Below are positions 1 through 10,000 of a stretch of 64,000 nt of DNA, piece after piece. This stretch comes from Proluteimonas flavola (GTDB lineage: Bacteria > Pseudomonadota > Gammaproteobacteria > Xanthomonadales > Xanthomonadaceae). The stretch's first letter is position 1. Each line of letters starts with the position of its first letter. A program made the translations under genes and the position numbers. The stretch is taken from positions 18,464 through 82,463 of the forward strand of contig NZ_JAIWPU010000018.1 in the NCBI RefSeq assembly GCF_021191705.1, written 5' to 3'. Below the pieces are notes generated by a model. It was not told the DNA's origin. It worked only from the letters and a program-made list of their open reading frames with translations, and ran no database searches.

Positions 1-1419
1 GTGGTTGATCAATGCGATGAGCGTTTGGCGCATGAATGGCTCGAACACCACCGCCGCGAACAGCGCCACCACTTCAGTGTGTGGATCGCACATGTCATAC
101 CTCACCGAGAGGTCGGTGATGGCATTGACGACGCTGCGGTGGGTCTTGGCCACACCCTTCGGCACGCCCGTCGTTCCAGACGTGTAGGTCACATAGGCAT
201 GTTGGGTGGAGTCCAGTCCCTGTACGGCAGGAAACACACCGTCATGCAGCTCGCACAGCAGTGCGTCGATATCGAGCAGCTCGACATCCGGGCGGGCCGC
301 CGCCACCATACCATGCACTGCGTCGGCATGATGACGATGGGTCAGGATCCGCTTGGCTCCGGTGTCGCGCATGGTGAACTGGATGCGCTCGGCTGGATAG
401 CTTGGATCGAAGGGCGTGTATGCGGCCCCGGTCTTCCACAATGCGAGTGCGGCGACGACCACACGATGGCTCTTGTCCAGGTACAGCCCGACAACCTCTC
501 CAGGCGCCACCCCTCGCGCCGACAACGCCACGGCAAGACGATCGCACATCGCCATCAGGTCGGCATATGACACCCGCTGTTCGCCGCAGACAACGGCGCA
601 GTGGTCCGGCGAACGTCTGGCAGCCTCCTCCACCAATGACTCCAACCGCACGTGCTGCGGGAAGTCGCCATCCGTTGCATTCCATTGCAGCAGCTGCGCG
701 CGTTGCTCCGCGGACGTCAGCTCCAGGCGCGCCATCAGGCATTCCGGCTGCTGGACAATCTGCCTGGCAACCTCCACCAGGATGTCGAGGAAACCGGCCA
801 TGACCGCATCCTCGAACAGGGTGGCGCAATAATGCATGCGCAGGGTCGCGCCAGATGGCGCCGCCTCATCGTCGACCACGAGTACCAACGGCACCCTGTC
901 CAAGTCCAGCCGGGGGGCGCAGCGCGCGTCGACCAGGACCGCATCGAAATGGCCCTGCCCCAGCAGGGCCGTGCCTGGTACGAAGGCGTCGCCTGCGCCA
1001 AGCGCCCCAGTGACCGCCTCCAGCGCAGCCCCCGCCGACAGGGCCGATTGGGCCCGGTGGTCCACGATCGACGGATGTACTCCCGCCGGACCGGTGTCCT
1101 GCCAGGCGTCCTGCCCCCCGTCCTGCGCCACACATGCGACGACGGTGGTCCCTCCGTTTCCATAGGCCTGCAGCACCTTGTGCAACGCCGTGAGCATCAG
1201 GGCGCGCAAGGCCGGCCCGCCCCGCCCGAGGAACTCCACCAACTGCTGATCATCGGCAAGGTGCAGATGGGCTTCGCATTCGCGGACCGGGCCGTGTGCA
1301 ATGCCGTCATCGCGCACCACGATGCGATGGCGCCAGTCGTCCTTGAGCAGAATATCGAGATCGCCCCGTTCGCTGGCTGCCGCATCGATGCGGTGACGCC
1401 AGTTCGATGACTCTGCCAT
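1..1419 (-). CDS. Fourth NRPS protein, partial: truncated C-like region plus adenylation domain
   Basis: An open frame of 473 codons runs from an ATG at 1419 (ribosome site GGGAG about 8 nt upstream) off the left edge with no stop. The first 220 or so residues resemble only the C-terminal half of a condensation domain, and no HHxxxDG motif is present. From about residue 250 an adenylation domain begins: the A1/A2 region (LALWKTGAAYTPFDPSYPAE) and the A3 core YTSGTTGVPKG are clear. The specificity pocket lies outside the window, so no substrate can be read. It follows the two permease genes on the same strand with an 88-nt gap and is probably the last gene of the NRPS operon. A C-less start is typical of an initiating or stand-alone A-T protein, so it may load a side-chain or starter unit rather than extend the main line. 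Confidence in A-domain identity is high; the role is open. Confidence 0.85.
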   Translation of the reverse strand, partial: MAESSNWRHRIDAAASERGDLDILLKDDWRHRIVVRDDGIAHGPVRECEAHLHLADDQQLVEFLGRGGPALRALMLTALHKVLQAYGNGGTTVVACVAQDGGQDAWQDTGPAGVHPSIVDHRAQSALSAGAALEAVTGALGAGDAFVPGTALLGQGHFDAVLVDARCAPRLDLDRVPLVLVVDDEAAPSGATLRMHYCATLFEDAVMAGFLDILVEVARQIVQQPECLMARLELTSAEQRAQLLQWNATDGDFPQHVRLESLVEEAARRSPDHCAVVCGEQRVSYADLMAMCDRLAVALSARGVAPGEVVGLYLDKSHRVVVAALALWKTGAAYTPFDPSYPAERIQFTMRDTGAKRILTHRHHADAVHGMVAAARPDVELLDIDALLCELHDGVFPAVQGLDSTQHAYVTYTSGTTGVPKGVAKTHRSVVNAITDLSVRYDMCDPHTEVVALFAAVVFEPFMRQTLIALINH

Positions 1420-1507
1420 GACTTGCTCCCTGTCATTCCTGTTCATGTGTGCTCCCACATTCAATGGTCCCGCAAGAGATTCCTGTCCGTCCGCCACGGT
1501 CCAGCGC

Positions 1508-2743
1508 TCATGCAGACCGGATGGCCTCCACCGGTGGGACCCTGGATCCACGGACTGCCGGGACCAGCACGGCGGCCTGACCGACGGCAAGGAGGATCGC
1601 CATTCCGGCCACGATGACGGCCAGCGAGATCCTGTTGAGTTCGAAGGACCCCATCAGCAGAACATTCAGGCCGACCGCGAGCACGCCGCCGAGAGCGATG
1701 CCGCCGACCGCGATCAGCAGGTTTTCCGTCAGGAAGTACTGCACGATGTCCGCCCGTGTTGCCCCAAGCGCGCGGCGGATGCCGATCTGCTTGCGCCGCT
1801 GTTCCACCCAGAAGCTGGTCAGCCCGAAGATGCCGGCCGCCGTTATCAAGAGCAGCGTGAGCGAGATCGCGCCCATCAGCGTGGCCATGCCACGATCACT
1901 GCGGTAGACCTCCTCACGGACATCCTCGAAGGTATGGATGCCCTGGAACACGCGCATCCGGTCCAGCGATGCCAGCGCGGCTGGCGCTTCCTGCATGATC
2001 CGCTCCATGTCACCCGGCCGGACGCGCAGCAGGTAGGTCGTGCTGCTGCGTGTCAATGTCGCGGGCAGCAGCGTTGCATGGTCCATGTAGTCGTAGCTGT
2101 CTGCCCTGGACCACGACGCCTGCAGGTGATCGACTATTCCGATGATCGTCGTCGGCGTGGGACTGTTGTTCCCGATGTAGAAGGGCTTGCCCAGCGCGGA
2201 GCCATCCGGATAGACCTTGTCGGCCAGCGCCTTGGTGAGAATCGCCTGGGCCGGCCAGGCCATGGTCTCCTCGTCCATTGCACGGATGTCGTCCGCCGTG
2301 AACATGCGCCCTGCGACGAGCCGCGCCCCCACCACCGGAAGCGCCTGTTCATCAACGAAATACAGCTCGCTGCGCGCGATCCTGTCACGTGCGGCGGGGT
2401 CCAGCCGGATCCCCTCCGGCCAGCTGTCTTCGCCCAGCGGGAAGGAGCTCATCTCCGTGGCCGCTTCGACGCCAGGCAGCTGTCTCAGCGCATGCAGATC
2501 CGCATCGATCAGGGGGCGCAGTTCCTGCGCGGAGCGCCCGATCCTGTCGCCGCGGATGGTCAGCAGGTTGGACTCCACCATGCCGGTGGGCCTGTCCACC
2601 CGCGCGACGCGGTCCTGGATGATGCAGAGCGCATTCGTACTGATCGCCAGGGTGAGGGCGATCTGCAACGCGATGAGGATGGCGCCTGCCTTGTGCTTTT
2701 TCAGGGCCGCGAGTATCGGTCCAACGTGTGCCATGGTCTTCAT
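1508..2743 (-). CDS. ABC transporter permease, FtsX/MacB family (second of two)
   Basis: This 411-residue protein has one N-terminal membrane helix (about residues 20-40, AGAILIALQIALTLAIS), a large periplasmic MacB-type core, and three C-terminal helices of the FtsX domain (about 285-400). The family sequence EQRRKQIGIRRALGA precedes the second helix. It starts one base after the stop of the preceding permease, so the two are translationally coupled and probably form a heterodimer. Neither carries an ATPase. The matching ATPase and membrane fusion protein are on the plus strand at 45610-47643, at the other end of the cluster. Together they would form a MacA/MacB-like pump that pushes the finished product from the periplasm outward. 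No TolC-like outer-membrane channel is seen in the window. Confidence 0.9.
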   Translation of the reverse strand: MKTMAHVGPILAALKKHKAGAILIALQIALTLAISTNALCIIQDRVARVDRPTGMVESNLLTIRGDRIGRSAQELRPLIDADLHALRQLPGVEAATEMSSFPLGEDSWPEGIRLDPAARDRIARSELYFVDEQALPVVGARLVAGRMFTADDIRAMDEETMAWPAQAILTKALADKVYPDGSALGKPFYIGNNSPTPTTIIGIVDHLQASWSRADSYDYMDHATLLPATLTRSSTTYLLRVRPGDMERIMQEAPAALASLDRMRVFQGIHTFEDVREEVYRSDRGMATLMGAISLTLLLITAAGIFGLTSFWVEQRRKQIGIRRALGATRADIVQYFLTENLLIAVGGIALGGVLAVGLNVLLMGSFELNRISLAVIVAGMAILLAVGQAAVLVPAVRGSRVPPVEAIRSA

Positions 2744-2744
2744 C

Positions 2745-4058
2745 TCAGTTCGTACTCAGCTGCCACGCGGGCTGGATCTGGGCAGTGCGCCACACCGGGT
2801 AGAGCGCCACCAGCACGGTCGATACCACGGCCACCAGGACAGTCAGAATGGCCAGAGGCACATCAAGGACCGCCAGGCGCGCGATCTGCGGCTCGAAGAC
2901 AAGGCCGGCCCCGACAATCCCCAGGGCAGTGAGCGGCAGCCCGACCAGTCCCCCTGCCAGTCCAACGGTCCCTGCTTCAACCAGGAACTGCTGGTAGATG
3001 GCACTGCGGGGAGCGCCCAGCGCACGACGCACGGCGACCTCCTGGGCACGGCGCATGAACCGCGCCAGCAACAGTCCGATCGTGTTGACCAGGCAGATCA
3101 GCAGGAAGCCGAAGCCCAGCAGCGCTGACATCTTCGATTCGGCCGGCACGATCTTGAGATAGTCCAGCCACTCCAGCACCGTGTGCAGCCGCACGTTGGC
3201 GGGCCAGTCAAAACGCCCGGATTGCTGTTGTTGCGAGGCATAGTTGTGCAGGTAGTTGCGGTACTCCTCCGCCGTGGCGGCGTCCGGCAACTCAACCCAA
3301 TAGGCGACCCAGGCGCACTCCGACTGCAACCACGCCTCCCATCCCGCGTCAGGCGTCTTGTAGCAGCTGCGGCTGCCGGCGGTCGGAAGCTCCAGGTTGA
3401 TGGCCAGCGTGAACGGCATGAACAGTTCCGCGGGCCGCCCGAAGCCTTTGGTGTTGGCCGCATCGTAGAAGATCGGTTGGGGATTCCAGTCGTCCATCAC
3501 GCCCGTGACGCGGTAGCTGCGGCCCTCGATCGACACGGTGCGGCCGACGCTGTTCACGCCACCGAACAGGCTGTCGTTGAGCGATCTGCTGATCACCGTG
3601 ACGTCCGCGCGCGCTTCGTCGTCCTGGTCGGTCCATCCCTGTCCATACAGGAACGGCACCTGGAACATCGCAAATGTCTGCGCATACGTGGCATAGCTTT
3701 TTGCCGGGAACGGAAGCCGTGCCGGATCGTCGGGAATGATCAGGGACGTCAACGGATACATCGCCGTCTGGCGCCGCGCGTGCTGGTCGCGCATGAGCGC
3801 GATGGTGTCCCTGTACGTGATGGCCCTTGGCGGCTCTCCACCGCGCTCCACCGTGACATCCGGACCCCAGTTGTCGATCTGCAGGGTGTACAGCTGCGCA
3901 GACCGTTCCGGAATGGGGTCACCTGAGGTCGCTCGGAAGACGGCATATGTCGTCATGGACGTCGCCACGCCGATCGCAATCGACGCCACCATCAGTGCGG
4001 TCAGCGCTGGGTGGCGTGACAGCCTGCGCAGCCCAAGGCGGAAGTAGTAGCCAAGCAT
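2745..4058 (-). CDS. ABC transporter permease, FtsX/MacB family (first of two)
   Basis: This 437-residue permease begins MLGYYFRLGLRRLSRHPALT. An N-terminal helix (about residues 20-40) is followed by a long periplasmic domain and three FtsX helices near the C-terminus; the motif RRAQEVAVRRALGAPRSAI marks the FtsX region. Two adjacent ATGs are possible (4061 and 4058). The second is preferred because GAGGA then lies 6 nt upstream. The frame stays open further upstream but gives low-complexity, Pro/Ser-rich sequence overlapping the NRPS end, so that extension is rejected. The gene sits 28 nt after the stop of the terminal NRPS/PKS gene and one base before the second permease. That placement supports co-expression with the assembly line and an export function for its product. 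Confidence 0.9.
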   Translation of the reverse strand: MLGYYFRLGLRRLSRHPALTALMVASIAIGVATSMTTYAVFRATSGDPIPERSAQLYTLQIDNWGPDVTVERGGEPPRAITYRDTIALMRDQHARRQTAMYPLTSLIIPDDPARLPFPAKSYATYAQTFAMFQVPFLYGQGWTDQDDEARADVTVISRSLNDSLFGGVNSVGRTVSIEGRSYRVTGVMDDWNPQPIFYDAANTKGFGRPAELFMPFTLAINLELPTAGSRSCYKTPDAGWEAWLQSECAWVAYWVELPDAATAEEYRNYLHNYASQQQQSGRFDWPANVRLHTVLEWLDYLKIVPAESKMSALLGFGFLLICLVNTIGLLLARFMRRAQEVAVRRALGAPRSAIYQQFLVEAGTVGLAGGLVGLPLTALGIVGAGLVFEPQIARLAVLDVPLAILTVLVAVVSTVLVALYPVWRTAQIQPAWQLSTN

Positions 4059-4086
4059 CATGATTCCTCGGATGTCGTCATGGAGG

Positions 4087-7000
4087 TCATTCCACGACCT
4101 CGGGGGCGGAGTGGATGACGGTGGAGATGGGCTGGCGCTCGATGAAGCCACACAGTGGCCCCGCATAGCTCTCCAGTGCTTCGCTGGTCAACAGGATGTT
4201 GTGGTGGTAAGGCACCCTGACCTCTTCCACATGGCTCGGAATGAATGCACGCATCGCGTCGTACTTGCCGGGATGGTCTGAATCCTTGGCGATCACGATC
4301 ATGGTGTCGCCATGGAACGTCTTAGGATCACGGTAGTAGGACAGCCGCGTGTTGTTCTCCTGGATGGCACTCATCCGATCGATCATCATCTGCTTGAGTT
4401 CGTCGGACGCATCCTGGTAGTCGCGGTACCCGACCAGACGCTCCTCGAGGTCGCGCCGATGGTCCGTGATCGCCTGCTCGGGCCACGGATCGTCGCCAAG
4501 CGGGGTCGGATCGATCATCACCAGGCCCGCCACGCCGATGCCACGCTGCTGCAGTTCGGCCGCCATGGCGTGGGCTACGATCGCACCGAAGGACCATCCC
4601 AGCAGCAGGTACGGGCCCTCCGGCTGTATCCGCTGCATCTGTTCAATGTAGTCGCTGCACATCTGCGCGATGGTCGATGGCAGTACATCGTCGTCATTGA
4701 GGCCCCGCGCCTCCAGCGCATACACGGGACGTTCCTGCGGAAGATAGCGCAGCAACGCCATGTACGGCCGGGCGAAGCCACTGCCGGGATGGATGCAGAA
4801 CAGCGGGGGACGCGAACCGCTGCGCTTGAGGGCCAGCGGCCTTCCCTGCGGAGGGCGTTTGGTCATCTCGTCGATCGTCGCTGCGATGCGTTCGATCGTC
4901 TCCTCCTCGAAGACGGTCCTGATCGGCAGGCTGATGCTGAACTCTTTGTTGATGCGCGCGACCATCATCGTCGCCAGCAGCGAATCACCTCCGATATCGA
5001 AGAAACCATCGCGCACGCCCACATCGTGCATACCGAGAAGTTGCTGCCAGATCGCGACAAGTTCTGTCTCGATCGTCGTACTGGCAGCGACCGGCATGGG
5101 GTTGACGCCGCGGACATGCAGGTGTGACGTCGCCTCCCTGGAGGCAGATCTGTCCACCCATGCATCCCGCCGTCGGCGGAGGTCACCGGTACAGTGGACC
5201 AACTGCGGTGCATCGGACCACGACAGGACGTACGCAAGTGCGGCGGCCCCCTGCTCCCCCGTCATCCGGGAATCGGTCATCCGGGCCTCCGTCATGGAGG
5301 ACGGCTTGCCACCGACATTCCACCCGTCCCAGTTGATGCTCAGCCAGCGCGTATCACCGCGCGCATGGCGGGCCGCGGCGAAGGCATCCATGAACGCATT
5401 GGCCGCCGCATAGGCCGCGAAGCCAAGCCCTCCCAGCACGGTGGACAGCGAGGACATCAGGACGCAGAAGTCCACCTGTCTGTGCCGTAGCACGCGATGC
5501 AGCACCATGGTGCCCTTGGCCTTGGCAAGGAACTGGGCACGCACACCGGATTGCGTCAATTCGGCGATGGGCATCAACGCGTTGCGCACATCGCCTGCAC
5601 AGTGGATGACGCCATCGATGCGGCCAAACCGCACTTCCGCTGCCTCGAAGGCCGCATGCATTGCTGCTTCGTCGGCGACGTCGGCGCTGCAGACAAGGAC
5701 CTGCGCCCCCTTTGATTCCAGTGCCAGCAGGCGCTCCAGCTTCACGACCATGGGATCGGACTTGCTGCGCTCCACGACAAGGTTTCCCCATTTCGAGCGT
5801 TCGGGCACGGTGTCGCGGATGACCAGCACGATCCTGGCGGCCATGCCCGCCAAGTGGGCGGCAATGGCATAACCCACGTTGCCGAGCCCACCCGTAATCA
5901 GATAGACGCCACCCCGCCGGAGCCGTGCCGTCAGTCCTGCCTGCGCCCTGTGCACCGGCACATGGGACTGCACCCAGCGCACCCCGCCGCGGAACGCGAC
6001 GGTCCTGTCCTGGCCCCCCGCAAGAAGCTCCTGCACCAGCAATGCCATGGACGGGAGCGGGCTTCCGGCCTCGTCCAGCGGTTCCAGCCCGGTGCCGAGG
6101 TCGATGTCGGAATCGAGGTCGAGGTCGAGGTCTACATGACGGCAATCCAGATGCGGGTATTCCTGGGGCGCAACCCTGCACAGCCCGATCATCGTGGCCT
6201 GTTCCGGAGACACCCTCTCGCGCCCGGTGACCAGGAAGGCATCGCGGGTCACGACATGGACCGGCAGCGGCTGCTCCCGCGCGTCGACAGGAAGCGCGCG
6301 GATGAGTTCAACCAGGCTCTGGTGCGCGCCCTGCATCGCGACCGCGACGGCGTCGTAGGCCTGGACGTCGTCGCCGGCACCTTGGGTACCCATGTCAAGG
6401 GCACGCAGATGGACCGCGCCCTCGATGTGCTTGTTATCACGCCTCAAGGCTGCAACGGTCTCTGCGCAGCCCGCGAGGAGACCGTTGCTGCTGGCCTGAT
6501 CGTCATCCGGCGACGCGGATGGCCGCACTGGAGGATGCAGGATCACCGCGTCCCTTCCCGCTGCGCGCAGCGCCTCGGCCAGCGCGCTGGCCGTGCCACC
6601 TGCATCGGCCACCAACAGCCATGTCCCTTGCGCCGCCTCCGGCTTTGTCCCACCTGGCCCCGCACCGGATGGCCTCCAGACGGGTGCGTGGAACCACTCT
6701 TCATGCGACCCCAGAGGCGAAACCGACGGCGTCGGTTCGGCGGCACCCTGCGCATCAAGCCAGTAACGTTGCCGCTCGAATGGATACGTGGGCAATGCGA
6801 CGCGACGGCGGCTGCCGGAGGCATGACCAGCCATCCAGTCGATCCGTACGCCCAGCTCCCACAGCCGTCCGAGCGCCGCCTTGAATGCACGCCAGGCCCC
6901 AAGGTCATCGCTGCTGTCACCCAGCACGGACACTGCATAATGCGCGCTCCCGCGCGTCAGTCGCGATGACAGTCGTGACAGCACGTGTCCGGGTCCGACC

Positions 7001-10000
7001 TCCAGCAGCGCACACCGCTCACCCTGTTGGACGGATCCGTCGATGGCCGCGCGAAGGCCTTCGGAAAAGCGCACCGTTGCCCGCAGATGCTGCACCCAGT
7101 ACTCCGGATCCGTCGCCTGCGCGTCGGACAGCCGCTCACCACTGACATTGGACATGACAGGAATTTTCGGCGCGTGCAGTTGCACGCGACTGACGACGGA
7201 GCGCCATGCGCCGAGCATCGGCTCCATCATGCGCGAATGGAACGCGTGCCCCGTCTCAAGCAGGCTTGTCGCCACGCCTTCATCGGCCAGGTGCGCCTGC
7301 AACTGCAGGATCAGACCGGACTCACCTGCCACGACACACGCGTCGTCGGCGTTGATCGCTGCCAGCTCCAGTCCCGAGGCCTCCAGCCACGGGCCCAACC
7401 GCGTCGCGGACTCGCGAACCGCCAACATCGCGCCGGGCTCCATCTGCTGCATCAAGCGACCTCGGGCCGCCACCATGGCAAGCCCCTCCTCGACGGAAAA
7501 CACGCCTGCGACACAGGCCGCGACGTACTCCCCAAGACTGTGGCCGATCAGCGCCGAGGGGCGCACCCCGTAGTGCAGGAGCACCCTGGCCAGGCTGTAC
7601 TCCACCGCAAACAACGCGGGCTGGGCGAACTGCGTCTGTGCCAGCAGGCGCTCCGCCTGCCGGTCATCCGCCGAGGGATACAGCAGCGCGCGCAGGTCGC
7701 ATCCGAGTGCGTTCTGCAGGGACTCGCTGCAGGTGTCCAGCGTCGCGCGGAACACAGGCTCATGCAGATAGAGCGCCCGTGCCATCGCTAGCCGCTGTGT
7801 TCCCTGGCCCGGGAACATCCAGACCACCGGGACGCTCTGCTGCGCCGTCATCGATGCGTGTGCTGGTCGTCCAGACAGCAGCAGAGCCGCCTCCTTGCAG
7901 TTACCGCAGGCGACCGTGCGCCGGAACGCATGCGCCGTGCGCCCGACCTGCAGTGTCCAGGCGACATCGGCCAGCGACAACGTGGCAGACGCGTCCAAGT
8001 GGTGCGCCAGGCGCGCGCACGCCATGTCCAGCGCTGCGGCACTGCGTGCCGAGACGGTCAGCACGTGGACGTCGGGGTCATCCGCCACGTGCGTCGCTGC
8101 GGGCGCCGGGGGTGCCTGCTCGAGGATGACGTGGGCATTCGTCCCGCCAATGCCGAACGCACTCACGCCAGCACGGCGGGGTCCGCTGGCAGGCGGCCAG
8201 GCCGCCAACTGCGTATTGACACGGAAAGGACTGCCGGAGAAAGGAATCTGCGGATTGGGTTCATCAAAGTTGATGGCGGGGGCCAGAATGCCATCGCGTA
8301 TTCCCATGACGGCTTTGATCAGTCCGGCAACACCCGCGGCCGCATCCAAATGCCCGATATTGGGCTTCAATGTCCCCACGGTGCACGTTGCCTCTGCACA
8401 GCCTTGGTAGACCCGGCCAAGTGCCTGCGCTTCGATGGGATCACCCAGCGGTGTCCCCGTCCCATGCGTCTCGACATACTGGACGTCCTCCGCACGCACA
8501 CCGGCATCACGCAACGCCGACTCGATCACGGCAACCTGACCGGCCACGCTTGGAGCCGTGTAGCCCACCTTGTTCGCACCATCATTGTTGATGGCGCTGC
8601 CTGTGATGACCGCCAGCACCGGATCGCCATCACGCTCGGCGTCTTCCAGCCGCTTGAGCAGCACGAGCCCTGCTCCGTTTCCTGCACGGGTTCCGCTGGC
8701 GCGCGCATCAAAGGCGTGGCATCGCCCATCCCTGGATTCGATCGCGCCCTCGCTGTAGAGGTAGCCACCGGGCGCGAACCTGGACACCCCGGCACCACCG
8801 GCAAGCGCCATCGCGCACTCCCCGCGTCGCAGGCTCGTCACGGCCTGGTGGACCGCCACCAGTGACGTGGAGCAGGCGGTGGCCACGTTGATGGCCGGCC
8901 CGGTCAGATCCAGCTTGTACGCAATCCGCGTTGCAAGGTAGTGCGGGCTGTTGGCATGCAGGACCTGCAGCCCCATGTCCTTGAGCAAGGCGACATTGCC
9001 GAGCAGCTGGCCCGCCAGGTAAGCACTCTCTCCGCAGCCGACGAAGACGCCGCAACGACGCGGCGTGCCGGCATCTCCATACCCTGCGCTCTCCAACGCC
9101 TCGACGGAGCACTCCAGCAGGAGCCGTTGCTGCGGGTCCAGCAGCTGGGCCTCGCGCGGGGTCATGCGGAAGAAGTCCGCGTCGAACAGGTCCAGCCCCG
9201 CGGGCACGGCACCGCTACGGACGAAGCCCGGGTCCGTCAGCAGCGCCGCCTCATACCCCTGCGCAAGCAGTTCCTCATCGGTACAGACCTGCAACGCCTC
9301 GTGCCCGGCGCACAGGTTCTTCCACAGTGCCTCGGGCGTCGGCGCATCCGGGAACCGCCCGGCAACGCTGATGACGGCGATGCGCGCCTGCGGATCGCTC
9401 GCCGACGCGACCGGTGTTGCGGGCAGGTCCACGCTGCCCGGTGCCGCGGTGCCGAGGCTCTGCTCGATATACGCGGCCAGCGCAGCGATGGTGGGATGCT
9501 CGAAAAATGCCACGATGTCCAGGCGGCACCCGAAGCGTTCCTCGATCTCTCCGCGCATGCGCAGGAACAGCATGGACGTACCGCCAATCTCGAAGAAGTT
9601 GTCATGGATGCCGACATCCTCCACTGCAACAGCCTGCTGCCACATCGTGCACAGCGCCGCCTCCGTGCCGGTTGAGGGCGGTGCGGCACCGGCACCGGAG
9701 AGTGCGGCGACGTCCAGCGCCGACAGTGCCGTCCTGTCGATCTTTCCGTTCACGGTCAGGGGCAGCACGGGTACCAGTTTGAACAGCGTCGGCACCATGT
9801 AGTCGGGAACGATCCCCGCGAGGCAGCGCTTCACTTCCTGCACGAACGCCGGCAGGTCCTGGACATGCCCGGCTGGCTGAAGATAAGCGACCAGTACAGC
9901 GCCGGCATCGCCCGGGTGGGTGAGCACCGCAGCATTGGACACGCCGTCCACCGTGCGCAGCGCCGTCTCGATCTCCCCTGTCTCCACCCGGTATCCGCGG

